Shown: piece after piece, positions 8,853 to 18,939 of the stretch
Position numbering within the stretch: the first letter of the stretch is position 1
Layout: each line of letters starts with the position of its first letter
Assembly (NCBI GenBank): GCA_002697345.1
Contig: NZVE01000072.1
Span: 22,187-86,186 of the forward strand
Origin: Paracoccaceae bacterium
GTDB lineage: Bacteria; Pseudomonadota; Alphaproteobacteria; Rhodobacterales; Rhodobacteraceae
DNA length: 64,000 nt
Direction: 5' to 3'
Notes under the pieces: generated by a model
Databases searched by the model: none
What the model saw: only the letters and a program-made list of their open reading frames with translations
What the model was told of the DNA's origin: nothing
Position numbers and translations under genes: made by a program

Positions 8853-9316
8853 CTCAATTGGTCAAGTTTGTACGGAGTAAATTATCGGATCCCTTGGTAG
8901 CAGGACCCGAATATCAGACGGTAGAAGCATCTGGTGCAGATATAAGAGCAAATTTTCCTATTGAGTTAAGAGATGTTGGAGTTAACTTGCTATCGGGGAG
9001 GCCAGTATTAGTGCCGACTGGTCTGTCTGTTCATGTGCCTCAAGGTTTTGAAATCCAGGTTAGACCACGTTCTGGTTTGGCATTAAACTATGCAATTTCA
9101 ATACTTAACTCCCCAGGCACGATAGATAGTGATTACAGAGGAGAGGTTGGGATAATAATGATTAACCTTGGTCAAAACCCTTTCCATATATGTCATGGAG
9201 ATAGAATTGCTCAATTAGTTGTTGCCCCAGTGGCACGTGCTACTTTTGAACTCGTCGATACTCTTGAGAGTAGTGGGCGATCTTCTAGGGGTTTTGGATC
9301 TACAGGAATTAAATAA
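8849..9316 (+). CDS. dut: dUTP diphosphatase
   Basis: Dut hydrolyses dUTP to dUMP and pyrophosphate, keeping uracil out of DNA and feeding dTMP synthesis. The 155-residue protein has the five trimeric dUTPase motifs: SGADIRAN; PRSGLAL; the region ILNSPGTIDSDYRGE with the catalytic Asp; GDRIAQLVV; and a C-terminal RGFGSTG arm that closes over the nucleotide. The start overlaps the coaBC stop by four bases and the stop overlaps the moeB start by one base. Confidence 0.96.
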   Translation: MTQLVKFVRSKLSDPLVAGPEYQTVEASGADIRANFPIELRDVGVNLLSGRPVLVPTGLSVHVPQGFEIQVRPRSGLALNYAISILNSPGTIDSDYRGEVGIIMINLGQNPFHICHGDRIAQLVVAPVARATFELVDTLESSGRSSRGFGSTGIK

Positions 9317-10353
9317 TGATGGTTTTTTTCCTACTTGGCATAACTTTCCTATTACTAGATCGCATTTTTAATGTGAAGCGTCGTTATAATCTAACCTTTT
9401 TATCTATAGCTTTTGGTATTATTTTTTTAATTCATTTCACTTTTAGTGCTGATCATATCTTAGTTAAGAGTACAGGTGGATCATTAAGTAATTTGGTTAT
9501 TAGCTTTCTCCTTTTATTGGTAATTATTGGTTACGTTTTTCTCTTAAAAAAAGCTAAAAATATTGGAAAAGTCAAATTTGGAAAAGATTCAACAAAAAAT
9601 CTATTTAATTCTGAAGAGTTGAATAGATACGCTAGACATATTGTTTTAAAAGAAATCGGGGGTCTTGGACAAAAAAAGCTAAAAAATGCTAAAATTCTAG
9701 TAATAGGAGCAGGCGGCTTGGGATCACCTGTTCTTCAATATCTAGGCGCTGGTGGTATAGGCACAATCGGTGTTGTCGATAGCGATCTGGTTGATAATTC
9801 TAATTTGCAAAGACAAATAATCTATACTGATAAGATGATTGGAGACCCAAAAGTATTTGCAGCCTCTGAAGCAATAAGAGCACAAAATCCTTATACAAAT
9901 ATTTTAACTTATAACTACTTATTTGACAAAAAAAATGCAGATGATTTAATTTCTAACTTTGATTTAATCATTGATGGAACTGATAATGCTCAAACTAGAT
10001 ATTTGGTAAATAAAACTTGTGTAAAGTTAAAAAAACCATTGGTTTCAGGGGCGATATCTCAGTGGGAGGGACAGGTTATGGTTTATACTTCTACTTTGGA
10101 TAGTCCTTGTTACCAATGTGTTTTCCCTAATATTCCTAACACAGAGTTAGCAGCTTCTTGTTCTGAGACAGGTGTAGTGGGTGCTTTGCCCGGAGTTATA
10201 GGGTCTATTATGGCTGTAGAGGCAATAAAATTAATTGTAGGGGCCGGTGAGTTACTGAATGGCCGATTAATGATCTACGATGCTCTTAATGCAGAGACAC
10301 GTACCATTAAATTGAATCAAGATACGAATTGTCCGATATGTTCAAAAAAATAG
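9316..10353 (+). CDS. moeB: MoeB/ThiF-type E1-like adenylyltransferase with N-terminal membrane segments
   Basis: The domain from about residue 100 to the end is a MoeB/ThiF/HesA activating enzyme: RYARHIVLKEIGGLGQ, the nucleotide-binding loop VIGAGGLGSP at about 129-138, DNSNLQRQ, and the structural zinc cysteines C265/C268 (CYQC) and C339/C342 (CPIC), plus C282 in ASCSETG. It would adenylate the C-terminus of MoaD (or ThiS) for molybdopterin or thiamine synthesis; xanthine dehydrogenase elsewhere in the window needs molybdenum cofactor. The first 80 residues are unusual for the family at large: three hydrophobic stretches (about 2-14, 27-44, 57-77) suggest membrane anchoring. There is no rhodanese domain. 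A second ATG directly follows the first. Confidence 0.88.
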   Translation: MMVFFLLGITFLLLDRIFNVKRRYNLTFLSIAFGIIFLIHFTFSADHILVKSTGGSLSNLVISFLLLLVIIGYVFLLKKAKNIGKVKFGKDSTKNLFNSEELNRYARHIVLKEIGGLGQKKLKNAKILVIGAGGLGSPVLQYLGAGGIGTIGVVDSDLVDNSNLQRQIIYTDKMIGDPKVFAASEAIRAQNPYTNILTYNYLFDKKNADDLISNFDLIIDGTDNAQTRYLVNKTCVKLKKPLVSGAISQWEGQVMVYTSTLDSPCYQCVFPNIPNTELAASCSETGVVGALPGVIGSIMAVEAIKLIVGAGELLNGRLMIYDALNAETRTIKLNQDTNCPICSKK

Positions 10354-10538
10354 AGCCTCCCACTCGTTAATAGTTAAAATAATAATATTACATTTTAACA
10401 ATCTTTTTTCTTTTTTGGCTAGGCATTTTCAACTTACCCATATATTGTGTTACTATAGTCCCTCAAACCTACTAGTGGTGCCTGTGTCAATATCTTGCGT
10501 TAAGAATTCTTTCACTAGTCGATAAGAAAGTAACTTTT

Positions 10539-11042
10539 ATGACAAACTTAGAGGAGTTCCTAGAATTTGAGGAAGTTCATCCGATTGATATTGTTGAAAC
10601 TATTGCTGAAAAATATGATTGGGAATTTGACCGTCTTGGAGAAAACCAAATTTCAATGCTAGTTGAAGGCCAATGGAGAACTTATTCAGTTACTTTAGCT
10701 TGGTCTCATCATGAACAAACTCTCCGGTTGATATCAACATTTGAAATGGAGCTACCTAAAGAAAAGTTAGGTAGTCTCTATGAGATATTAAATTTAGCAA
10801 ATGATGAATGTTGGATAGGAAGCTTCATTTATTGGGCGAAGCAAAAAGTAATTGCCTTTCGTTATGGATTGGTCTTGGGTGAGGAGGTTGCGCCTAGTCC
10901 AGAGCAAATTAATAAGATGTTAGACTCGGCAATTAATGTTTCAGAACAGTTTTATCCTGCTTTTCAATTGGTGTGCTGGGGTGATCGTACCCCTAACTCT
11001 GCTATGCAACTGGCTATTGCCGAGGCTATAGGTCATGCATAG
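10539..11042 (+). CDS. YbjN domain-containing protein
   Basis: This 167-residue acidic cytoplasmic protein matches the alphaproteobacterial YbjN family, which has a fold like type III secretion chaperones: FLEFEEVHPIDIVETIAEKY at the start, a VEGQWRTYSVTLAW strand pair, LYEILNLANDECWIGSF in the middle and a C-terminal AEAIGHA. The biochemical role is unknown; E. coli YbjN affects motility and stress responses, which need not carry over. It precedes proC by 32 bases and csaA beyond that, a conserved order in Rhodobacteraceae. The 185 bases between moeB and this gene hold no gene that I can see and probably contain its promoter. Confidence 0.85.
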   Translation: MTNLEEFLEFEEVHPIDIVETIAEKYDWEFDRLGENQISMLVEGQWRTYSVTLAWSHHEQTLRLISTFEMELPKEKLGSLYEILNLANDECWIGSFIYWAKQKVIAFRYGLVLGEEVAPSPEQINKMLDSAINVSEQFYPAFQLVCWGDRTPNSAMQLAIAEAIGHA

Positions 11043-11074
11043 TGTGTTTTTATAAAATATACTTGAGGTGACCT

Positions 11075-11899
11075 TTGAATTTATTAAAATTAAGTAAACA
11101 AGACATAGTAATAGTTGGTTGCGGGAAAATGGGCTCTGCTTTATTGAGAGGTTGGCTGACGGAGGGTTTAGATCCAAATGAAATCACCGTAATAGATCCC
11201 AATCCATCTGATTGGTTAATTAAACAAACTGTCAGGTTAAATAAAACGTTACCGACCAACCCGTCGATTATTTTAATAGCAGTGAAACCTCAAATGATGC
11301 CAGATGTAGTTCCTAAGTTAAAAAAATTAGGAAATTCAAAAACTTTATTTATTTCTATAGCTGCGGGTACCTCTATCTCATATTTTGAACGTATTTTAGG
11401 TAACCAAACGCCCATAGTACGGGCTATGCCTAATACCCCAGCATCTATTGGAAAAGGGATTACTGCGATTATATCTAACGATTATGTTAGTGATGTGGAG
11501 CTAAAAGCTACAGAAAAACTTTTGTCATCAGTTGGAAAAATAGTATTTCTAGACTCTGAGGAGCAAATGGATGCCGTGACTGCTGTTTCAGGGTCAGGCC
11601 CCGCCTACGTTTTTCATCTTATCGAAGCGTTGGCAGATGCTGGACAGTCCAACGGTTTGAACGCTGAGTTATCAATGACTTTGGCAAAGGCAACAGTGGT
11701 TGGTGCAGGGTTGCTAGCAGAAACATCGGATGAAGATCCAGCAAGTTTGCGTATTAATGTGACTAGCCCAGGGGGAACTACTGCAGCGGCCCTTAAAATT
11801 TTAATGAACAAAGACACTGGTTTTCACCCCCTGTTATCCAAGGCAGTCGAAGCTGCTTCAAACAGAAGTAAGGAATTAAGGAGTTCTGAAGATGGTTGA
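11075..11899 (+). CDS. proC: Pyrroline-5-carboxylate reductase
   Basis: ProC makes proline by NAD(P)H-dependent reduction of pyrroline-5-carboxylate, the last step of the pathway. The 274-residue protein has the Rossmann loop IVIVGCGKMGSALL near residue 11, AVKPQ, VRAMPNTPASIGKG, and the family signature region SGSGPAYVF with LAKATVVGAG and TSPGGTTAAAL. The TTG start at 11075 is supported by GAGG about six bases upstream, and no nearer in-frame start keeps the first beta strand. It overlaps csaA by eight bases. Confidence 0.95.
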   Translation: MNLLKLSKQDIVIVGCGKMGSALLRGWLTEGLDPNEITVIDPNPSDWLIKQTVRLNKTLPTNPSIILIAVKPQMMPDVVPKLKKLGNSKTLFISIAAGTSISYFERILGNQTPIVRAMPNTPASIGKGITAIISNDYVSDVELKATEKLLSSVGKIVFLDSEEQMDAVTAVSGSGPAYVFHLIEALADAGQSNGLNAELSMTLAKATVVGAGLLAETSDEDPASLRINVTSPGGTTAAALKILMNKDTGFHPLLSKAVEAASNRSKELRSSEDG

Positions 11900-12233
11900 A
11901 GAGGTAACTTTTTCAGACTTCCAGAAACTAGATATTCGGGTAGGTGAAATAATTAGAGCAGAGGAATTTCCAGAAGCTAGAAAACCCGCAATAAAACTAT
12001 GGGTTAATTTTGAAAATGAAATTGGCATAAAAAAAAGCTCAGCTCAAATTAAGGATAATTATAAATGTAGTGAGCTAATAGGTAGACGAGTGCTTGCAGT
12101 TGTTAACTTTGCCCCCAGGCAAATTGGTAAATTCATGTCAGAAATCTTGGTTCTTGGAGTTCCAGATGAAAATAAACAAGTGATATTAATTGTTCCAGAT
12201 GAGGATGTGCCTGTAGGGGGTCAGGTTTATTAA
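11892..12233 (+). CDS. csaA: CsaA-type tRNA-binding protein
   Basis: This 113-residue single OB-fold protein matches CsaA / MetRS-beta-like tRNA-binding domains: FQKLDIRVGEIIRAEEFPEARKP at the start, then SSAQIKDNY, and the region VNFAPRQIGKFMSEILVLG. B. subtilis CsaA has been described as a secretion-related chaperone, and the fold binds tRNA; which function applies here is not shown. It is translationally coupled to proC by overlap. It ends 38 bases before the convergent tdk gene with no clear terminator. Confidence 0.9.
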   Translation: MVEEVTFSDFQKLDIRVGEIIRAEEFPEARKPAIKLWVNFENEIGIKKSSAQIKDNYKCSELIGRRVLAVVNFAPRQIGKFMSEILVLGVPDENKQVILIVPDEDVPVGGQVY

Positions 12234-12271
12234 AGAGACATTTTGATCCTTTTGTTAGAGAGTTAAATATC

Positions 12272-12853
12272 TTAATCTCCTTTTACAGCCTGTCTCCAAT
12301 GTAGCCTACAAAGAGAGAAATACATTTCATTTCCACCAACTTGAACCTGATCTCCCGAAGTTTGTACTTTCCCATCAGAATCTTTTCTAACGACCATGGT
12401 TGCTTTGCTTCCACAATGACAAATGGTTCTAACTTCCCGCATTTCGTCAGCTATAGCTAGTAATTTAGCGGAACCAGGAAAAAGTTCGCCCATAAAGTCT
12501 ACTCTTAACCCATAACATATTACAGGTATTCTTAGATCATCTACGACCTGTGCTAGTTGCCAAACTTGGCTAGGTGATAGCCATTGTGCTTCATCTACTA
12601 AGACACACGCTAGTGCTTTCTCTTTTGTTTTTTTTTCTATTAAAGAAAGTAAATCACTACCTTGGCTGTAAAGTTCTGCTTGTTCTGAAATTCCTATTCG
12701 AGAGGTAATTTTTCCATTTTCGGTACGGTCATCGAAGTCTGCAGTTAATAGTAATGTTTCCATCCCCATTTCTTTATAGTTATATGCAGCTTGTAGCAGT
12801 AAAGTAGATTTTCCAGCATTCATGGTTGAATAATGAAAGTGAAGTTTTGCCAT
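12272..12853 (-). CDS. tdk: Thymidine kinase
   Basis: Tdk phosphorylates thymidine to dTMP in the salvage pathway. The 193-residue protein is a type II thymidine kinase: P-loop STMNAGKST near the N-terminus, Walker B VLVDEAQWL, the lasso/substrate region YGLRVDFMGELFPGS, and zinc ligands in CHCG and in a late Cys of YFSLCRLHW. It begins 14 bases after the carB stop on the same strand, so it is likely the second gene of a carB-tdk transcript; both feed pyrimidine nucleotide pools. Confidence 0.96.
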   Translation of the reverse strand: MAKLHFHYSTMNAGKSTLLLQAAYNYKEMGMETLLLTADFDDRTENGKITSRIGISEQAELYSQGSDLLSLIEKKTKEKALACVLVDEAQWLSPSQVWQLAQVVDDLRIPVICYGLRVDFMGELFPGSAKLLAIADEMREVRTICHCGSKATMVVRKDSDGKVQTSGDQVQVGGNEMYFSLCRLHWRQAVKGD

Positions 12854-12867
12854 TGCTCTTCTTTCTA

Positions 12868-15800
12868 TTATTTTGAAGTATTAATTTTACTTTGAATAGA
12901 GGTTACCGAAAATTCGCCTTCCTCCCTTGATTTCATAGATAGGGCTGCTGCTTCACTGGCAGCGGCAGTAGTGAAATAAGGAATTTTATCATACAGAGCC
13001 ACTGCTCTAATCTCTCGACTATCTTCCACAGCCTGACTGTTGACCGTCGTGTTAAATACGAGTGAGATTTTTTTATCTTTCATTTGGTCAACAATATTTG
13101 GGCGTCCTTCATAAACTTTATTTACAACCTCTATTTTTAGACCACTTTTTTGTAACCAAGTGGCTGTACCTCGAGTTGCTATTATTGAATGGCCCAATTG
13201 TTCTAATGCTACTATCGCTTTTAAGAAGGCTTCTGTTTTATCTGAATCTTTAATAGAAATAAATATCTTACCAACAGCTTTTCGCGGAAGGTCATTCCCA
13301 GCACCAATTTGGGCCTTTAGAAAAGCTCTGTGGAAGCTTCTGTCAGAGCCCATGACTTCGCCAGTAGAGCGCATCTCTGGACCAAGTAAAGTATCCACAC
13401 CAGGAAAACGTGCAAATGGTAAAACCACTTCCTTAACACAGAAACCATCAATAATTGGGTTTACAAGTTTAAATTCTGATAATTTTCTCCCAGCCATTAC
13501 CTGAGCACTTATCGACGCGATGGGTGATCCCACAGCTTTTGCAACAAATGGAACTGTTCTTGACGCTCTTGGGTTTACTTCAATTAGATAAATCTGATTA
13601 TCTTTTACAGCGAATTGAACATTCATTAAACCTACAACTTCAAGAGCTAGAGCCAGTTTTTTTGTTTGCTCTGACAGTTCAGTAATTATATTTGGAGAAA
13701 GCGAATATGGGGGCAGAGAGCATGCACTGTCCCCCGAATGGACACCGGCTTCTTCTATGTGTTGCATAATTCCAGCTACGTGAACATCTGATCCATCTGA
13801 TATAGCGTCTATATCTACCTCAATCGCATTTGATAAATAACTATCAAGTAACACTGGGCTATCTCCAGAAAGAATAACAGTCTCTGAGATATAACGCTCT
13901 AGTTGAACAGAGTTGTGAACTATTTCCATAGCTCTGCCACCTAAAACATATGATGGTCTAATTACTAATGGAAACCCGATTTCAAGAGAAATATTTATAG
14001 CTTCTGTTTTTGTGTGAGCGATACCATTCCTGGGCTGTTTTAATTTGAGACTAACAACCAGTGCTTGGAACCGCTCTCTATCTTCTGCTAGATCTATCGC
14101 ATCAGGACTTGTGCCCAGTATAGGTATGCCGGCATCAGCTAATCCTTGGGCCAGGTTTAGTGGAGTTTGACCTCCAAATTGAACAATAACTCCATGAAGG
14201 CTACCATTCGATTGCTCAACTCGAATAATCTCGAGTACATGCTCGAGCGTAAGTGGTTCAAAGTATAGACGATCTGACGTATCATAATCTGTTGAAACTG
14301 TCTCGGGATTACAGTTTATCATGATCGTCTCGTAACCGTCTGAGCTTAGTGAAAAACAGGCATGGCAACAGCAATAATCAAACTCTATCCCTTGCCCTAT
14401 TCTATTAGGCCCACCACCAAGTATTATGATTTTTTTCTTTTGAGATGGTCTGGCCTCGCATTCAACCTCACCCATTGCAGGAGTTTCGTACGTTGAGTAC
14501 ATATATGGGGTTTGTGCTTCAAACTCTGCAGCGCAAGTATCTATTCTTTTAAATACTGCTGTTATATTATTATTTAATCTAAATTTTCTTATAGCTATTT
14601 CACTTTTATTTGAGAGAACGGCTAACCGTTTATCAGAAAAACCAGACATTTTTAATGAACGAATAGTATCAACCTCTAGCGTTAAGCCGTTTTCCTTAAT
14701 TTTGTTTTCTGCCTGAACAATTTCTCTTATTTGCGTTAAGAACCAGGGATCATACATAGTAATTAAATGAATGTCGGTGTCAGAGAACCCCTCTCTCATT
14801 GCTTGAGCAATAATCAGGATTCGATCGGGGCACTGTTTAGATAGTGCGCCAACTATGGCAGATTTATCAGGGGCTCCTTCGATTTCTATTTCATCAAGAC
14901 CACTAAGGCCTGTTTCGAGCGATATGAGTGCTTTTTGTAACGACTCTTGAAAACTTCTACCAATGGCCATCGCCTCACCGACAGACTTCATAGATGTAGA
15001 AAGCTCTGGTTTGGCGCCTGAAAACTTTTCAAAGGTAAATCGAGGGATTTTAGTAACAATATAATCTATAGAGGGTTCAAAAGAAGCGGGGGTAACTTTA
15101 GTTATATCATTGTCAAGTTCATCTAGTGTATAACCAACAGCTAACTTTGCTGCAATTTTTGCTATAGGAAAACCGGTCGCTTTTGAGGCCAGTGCAGATG
15201 ACCTAGATACTCTAGGATTCATTTCAATTACAACCATACGACCATCGACGGGGTTGATTGCCCATTGTACGTTTGATCCGCCCGTTTCGACACCAATCTC
15301 ACGGAGAACAGCTATCGAACCATTTCTCATTATTTGATATTCTTTATCTGTAAGCGTAAGTGCAGGTGCAACAGTAATTGAGTCTCCAGTATGGACGCCC
15401 ATGGGATCTACATTTTCTATAGAACAAACTATTATAGCATTATCTGCTTTATCTCTTACGACCTCCATTTCAAATTCTTTCCAACCCAACAAACTTTCGT
15501 CTATTAGAATTTGATTGACTGGGGAGGCTTCTAGACCAGACTTACAAAAAAACTTATAATCATCTTGATTGTATGCAACTCCACCACCAGTTCCCCCCAT
15601 TGTAAAAGCGGGCCTAATAATTGCTGGGAGGCCTATCTCTTCAAGTGCATCTGTGCATTCGGCAAGGGTGGTAGCAATGACTGCTTTTGGGTTTTCAATT
15701 CCAATACGTGTCATGGCTTCTCTAAAAAGCTTTCTATCTTCAGCCATCTCTATCGAAACTCTGGTTGCTCCAATCATTTCTACATGAAACTTTCTTAGAA

Positions 15801-16119
15801 CGCCTAATTCTTCAAGCTCCAAAGAAACATTCAGCGCAGTTTGACCACCCATTGTTGGCAAAAGCGCATCGGGTCGTTCTTTTTCAATAATTTTAGTAAT
15901 AAACTCGGTTGTAATCGGCTCTATATAAGTAGCATCTGCCATGTCGGGGTCAGTCATAATAGTGGCAGGGTTTGAGTTGATTAAGATTACTCGATAACCC
16001 TCTTCTTTCAGGGCCTTGCAGGCCTGGGCTCCCGAATAGTCAAATTCACATGCTTGCCCAATTATTATAGGGCCAGCACCAATTATTAGGATTGACTTAA
16101 TATCTGTTCTTTTGGGCAT
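12868..16119 (-). CDS. carB: Carbamoyl phosphate synthetase, large subunit
   Basis: CarB, with the glutaminase CarA (not in this window), makes carbamoyl phosphate for pyrimidine and arginine synthesis. The 1083-residue protein has the duplicated architecture: two ATP-grasp halves, each with a Rossmann-like start ([20 protein letters not shown] and [19 protein letters not shown]), GGQTALN and GGQTPLN, metal-binding [18 protein letters not shown] and [16 protein letters not shown], and a C-terminal allosteric domain from about residue 940. All expected landmarks are present. Its start is 312 bases from the divergent aspS start. Confidence 0.98.
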   Translation of the reverse strand: MPKRTDIKSILIIGAGPIIIGQACEFDYSGAQACKALKEEGYRVILINSNPATIMTDPDMADATYIEPITTEFITKIIEKERPDALLPTMGGQTALNVSLELEELGVLRKFHVEMIGATRVSIEMAEDRKLFREAMTRIGIENPKAVIATTLAECTDALEEIGLPAIIRPAFTMGGTGGGVAYNQDDYKFFCKSGLEASPVNQILIDESLLGWKEFEMEVVRDKADNAIIVCSIENVDPMGVHTGDSITVAPALTLTDKEYQIMRNGSIAVLREIGVETGGSNVQWAINPVDGRMVVIEMNPRVSRSSALASKATGFPIAKIAAKLAVGYTLDELDNDITKVTPASFEPSIDYIVTKIPRFTFEKFSGAKPELSTSMKSVGEAMAIGRSFQESLQKALISLETGLSGLDEIEIEGAPDKSAIVGALSKQCPDRILIIAQAMREGFSDTDIHLITMYDPWFLTQIREIVQAENKIKENGLTLEVDTIRSLKMSGFSDKRLAVLSNKSEIAIRKFRLNNNITAVFKRIDTCAAEFEAQTPYMYSTYETPAMGEVECEARPSQKKKIIILGGGPNRIGQGIEFDYCCCHACFSLSSDGYETIMINCNPETVSTDYDTSDRLYFEPLTLEHVLEIIRVEQSNGSLHGVIVQFGGQTPLNLAQGLADAGIPILGTSPDAIDLAEDRERFQALVVSLKLKQPRNGIAHTKTEAINISLEIGFPLVIRPSYVLGGRAMEIVHNSVQLERYISETVILSGDSPVLLDSYLSNAIEVDIDAISDGSDVHVAGIMQHIEEAGVHSGDSACSLPPYSLSPNIITELSEQTKKLALALEVVGLMNVQFAVKDNQIYLIEVNPRASRTVPFVAKAVGSPIASISAQVMAGRKLSEFKLVNPIIDGFCVKEVVLPFARFPGVDTLLGPEMRSTGEVMGSDRSFHRAFLKAQIGAGNDLPRKAVGKIFISIKDSDKTEAFLKAIVALEQLGHSIIATRGTATWLQKSGLKIEVVNKVYEGRPNIVDQMKDKKISLVFNTTVNSQAVEDSREIRAVALYDKIPYFTTAAASEAAALSMKSREEGEFSVTSIQSKINTSK

Positions 16120-16431
16120 AAACCCCTATTTCCCCAGACTCGATAACACGCATCCATGGTCTAAGATGATGATGGTATTCACGCAAGAGCCATAACGCTC
16201 TAATAGGCAAAAAAAATAAAAATATTATATTAATTACATCAATATACGAAATATAATTATTGTTTAAAGTATTCATTGCAGTATCAGTAGTGTTGTTTTT
16301 AGAAATATCTTAAAAATATTTTTTTGACGTCTATACAAAAATATTACCCTCGTCTTTCGATCACAGACTTGACTTCCAACGCTAACCAATGTGTATCACC
16401 ATTTAAAAGAGTTATCTAGAAAGGTTTTCAT
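16120..16431. other. Divergent intergenic region between carB and aspS
   Basis: These 312 bases hold no protein or RNA gene that I can recognise. They must contain the carB promoter (minus strand) and the aspS promoter (plus strand). A TTGACG at 16324 and a TTGACT at 16369 resemble -35 boxes for aspS, but neither has a convincing -10 at the right distance. A small inverted repeat AGAGC-CATAAC-GCTCT lies at 16186-16201, in the carB leader. The middle, 16209-16260, is almost purely A and T. An AAAGG ribosome binding site precedes aspS. Confidence 0.4.
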
Positions 16432-18210
16432 ATGCATCCGTTTAGAAGTCATACCTGTTCTGATTTGAACTCTGCGAACGCTGGAGAATCTGTTCGGTTG
16501 TCTGGATGGGTTCACAGGGTACGTGACCATGGGGGTCTACTTTTCATAGATTTAAGAGATCATTATGGAATGACACAAATTTTAGCAGATCCAGATAGTC
16601 CTGTTTTTAGTAAGGTAGAAAAAGTTAAAAGCGAGTGGTGTATAAGAATAGACGGAGTAGTCAAATTAAGAGATTTGAACCTTATAAATGAAAAAATTTC
16701 TTCAGGAGAGGTTGAGGTATTCATATCGGATATTGAAGTTCTTGGAGCAGCAGATGAATTACCTTTAATGGTTTTTGGGGATCAAGAATATCCTGAGGAA
16801 ACTAGATTAAAATATCGGTTTTTAGATCTAAGGAGAGAAAAACTTCAAAAGAATATGAAATTAAGATCTGATGTGGTTGCTAGTATAAGAAAAAGGATGT
16901 GGGCTTTAGAATTCAGAGAATTTCAAACACCAATAATTACAGCGTCTTCACCAGAAGGTGCTCGAGACTTTTTAGTTCCGAGTAGACTTCATCCTGGCAA
17001 ATTTTATGCTTTGCCTCAGGCTCCGCAACAATTCAAACAGTTACTAATGGTGTCTGGATTTGATAAATATTTTCAAATTGCTCCATGTTTCCGGGATGAA
17101 GATCCACGGGCAGATCGATCTCCAACAGATTTTTATCAACTCGATGTTGAAATGTCTTTTGTTGAGCAAGAAGACGTATTCAGAACTATACAGCCAGTTA
17201 TACAGGGTGTTTTTGAAGAGTTTGGTGGTAATAAAGTCGTTGATGTTAGTTGGGAAAAAATTCCTTTCAAGACATCCATGATATTATATGGAACTGATAA
17301 ACCGGATTTAAGAAACCCTCTAAAAATGCAAATAGTTTCTGAACACTTTCAGGACAGTGGGTTTGAAATCTTTTCAAAGATATTGAAACAGGAAGGGACT
17401 GAAATTAGAGCAATACCTGCTCCATCAGGTGGATCTAGAAAATTCTGTGACAGAATGAATTCATTTGCCCAAAAAGAGGGACTCCCTGGCATGGGGTATA
17501 TTTTTTGGAGAGAGGTAGAAGGAGTTGTTGAGGCAGCTGGTCCGTTAGCAAAAAATATTGGGGCAGAAAGAACTGAAGCCATTAGAGTTCAATTGAATCT
17601 TGGCGTTGGTGATGCTGCATTCTTTTTAGCTGGGAAACCAACTTCTTTTGAAGCGGTAGCAGGGCGAGCAAGAGTTACTATAGGAAATGAACTTAATTTA
17701 GTCGATAATAATAGATTCGCGTTTGCTTGGATAGTAGATTTCCCAATGTATGAAAAAGATATTGAAACTAGAAAAGTAGATTTTTCACATAATCCATTTT
17801 CAATGCCACAAGGAGGTCTTCAAGCTTTGGATGGAGATCCACTAGAAGTTTTGGGATATCAATATGATCTCACTTGTAACGGTTACGAATTATTGTCGGG
17901 AGCGATTAGGAATCACAAGCTTGAGATTATGATAAAGGCGTTTGAACTAGCAGGTTATGGTGAAGATGAAGTCAGAAAACGTTTTGGCGGAATGGTTAAT
18001 GCGTTTAGCTATGGTGCACCTCCTCATGGTGGATGTGCGGCAGGAATTGATAGGATTGTTATGTTACTGGCAGACGAGTCTAGTATCCGTGAGGTTATTC
18101 TTTTTCCGATGAACCAAAGAGCGGAAGATTTAATGATGTCGGCCCCTTCAGATCCAACAAGTGATCAACTTATGGACTTAAGTTTACGTGTAGTTAAAAA
18201 GAGTTCGTAA
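16432..18210 (+). CDS. aspS: Aspartyl-tRNA synthetase
   Basis: AspS charges tRNA-Asp; many alphaproteobacterial versions also mischarge tRNA-Asn for later amidation, but the sequence alone does not settle this. The 592-residue class II enzyme has the N-terminal OB fold ([23 protein letters not shown]), the catalytic-core start [10 protein letters not shown], motif 2 in [20 protein letters not shown], the bacterial-type GAD insertion domain in the middle, and motif 3 near the C-terminus ([19 protein letters not shown]). It is followed closely by mce and a DUF1467 gene, as in related Rhodobacteraceae. Confidence 0.97.
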   Translation: MHPFRSHTCSDLNSANAGESVRLSGWVHRVRDHGGLLFIDLRDHYGMTQILADPDSPVFSKVEKVKSEWCIRIDGVVKLRDLNLINEKISSGEVEVFISDIEVLGAADELPLMVFGDQEYPEETRLKYRFLDLRREKLQKNMKLRSDVVASIRKRMWALEFREFQTPIITASSPEGARDFLVPSRLHPGKFYALPQAPQQFKQLLMVSGFDKYFQIAPCFRDEDPRADRSPTDFYQLDVEMSFVEQEDVFRTIQPVIQGVFEEFGGNKVVDVSWEKIPFKTSMILYGTDKPDLRNPLKMQIVSEHFQDSGFEIFSKILKQEGTEIRAIPAPSGGSRKFCDRMNSFAQKEGLPGMGYIFWREVEGVVEAAGPLAKNIGAERTEAIRVQLNLGVGDAAFFLAGKPTSFEAVAGRARVTIGNELNLVDNNRFAFAWIVDFPMYEKDIETRKVDFSHNPFSMPQGGLQALDGDPLEVLGYQYDLTCNGYELLSGAIRNHKLEIMIKAFELAGYGEDEVRKRFGGMVNAFSYGAPPHGGCAAGIDRIVMLLADESSIREVILFPMNQRAEDLMMSAPSDPTSDQLMDLSLRVVKKSS

Positions 18211-18249
18211 TTATTTAGTAAGAGAGTGTTAAGATTATATGGTGAAAAA

Positions 18250-18654
18250 ATGATTGGGAGACTTAATCATATTGCTATTGTGGTTCCGGATTTAGGAAAG
18301 GCCACAAAACAGTATGAGGATTTGTTCGGCGCCGTAGTTAGTTTGCCGCAAAATTTAGATGACCATGGGGTAACAGTAGTCTTCATTGAATTGCCAAATA
18401 CTAAAATTGAACTGCTAACCCCTCTTGGGATTAATAGTCCGATTGAAAAGTTTTTAGAAAGAAACCCGTCTGGTGGAATACATCACATTTGCTATGAGGT
18501 TGCTGACATTTCCAAAGCTAAGAGCGTTTTGATTGAGAAGGGTGCCAGAATAATTGGAGATGGAGAAGTCAAGATAGGTGCACATGGAAAGCCAGTAATC
18601 TTTTTGCATCCTAAAGAATTTAATGGAACTTTAATAGAATTAGAGGAGCTGTAA
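18250..18654 (+). CDS. mce: Methylmalonyl-CoA epimerase
   Basis: This enzyme interconverts the (S) and (R) forms of methylmalonyl-CoA in propionate and branched-chain breakdown. It has the vicinal-oxygen-chelate fold with metal ligands in the expected places: LNHIAIVVPD at the start, GIHHICYEV in the middle and LIELEE at the end. Starting at ATG 18250 gives 134 residues, the usual length, with GGTGA just upstream; a GTG eight codons earlier is less likely. The other pathway enzymes (propionyl-CoA carboxylase and the B12-dependent mutase) are not in this window. It overlaps the next gene by one base. Confidence 0.94.
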   Translation: MIGRLNHIAIVVPDLGKATKQYEDLFGAVVSLPQNLDDHGVTVVFIELPNTKIELLTPLGINSPIEKFLERNPSGGIHHICYEVADISKAKSVLIEKGARIIGDGEVKIGAHGKPVIFLHPKEFNGTLIELEEL

Positions 18655-18929
18655 TGGCAATAACTTCCGCAATAGTAGTTTACGCAGTAGTATGGTTTCT
18701 GGTCCTCTTTTGTGTTTTGCCCCAAAAATTAAACACCCAAGGGGAAATAGGTATTGTTTTTAAGGGTACCTCAAGTTCTGCACCAGCTAACTTAAATATT
18801 AGAAAAAAATTTATAATAACGAGTATTATATCTGCTGTAATTTGGGCACTTATTTGTCTGGCTATTATTTACGGATTAATAAGTGCTAGTACGATGGATT
18901 TATTTAAGTTCTTTGGTCCAAGAAACTAA
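18654..18929 (+). CDS. DUF1467 family small membrane protein
   Basis: This 91-residue protein has two membrane helices (about residues 3-23 and 52-77) separated by a short polar loop with LPQKLNTQGEIG and a conserved-looking RKKFIITSIIS. It matches the DUF1467 family, which in Rhodobacteraceae lies directly after methylmalonyl-CoA epimerase. Here it overlaps the mce stop (TAATG). Its function is unknown; the conserved pairing hints at a link with mce, but co-transcription alone may explain it. It ends ten bases from the convergent nitroreductase gene. Confidence 0.88.
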   Translation: MAITSAIVVYAVVWFLVLFCVLPQKLNTQGEIGIVFKGTSSSAPANLNIRKKFIITSIISAVIWALICLAIIYGLISASTMDLFKFFGPRN

Positions 18930-18939
18930 TGGTAATACA

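Noticed and set aside
7829-8857. Long open frames on the minus strand opposite coaBC
   Set aside because: They lie inside a clearly conserved gene, have no recognisable domain and no ribosome binding site; they are shadows of coaBC.
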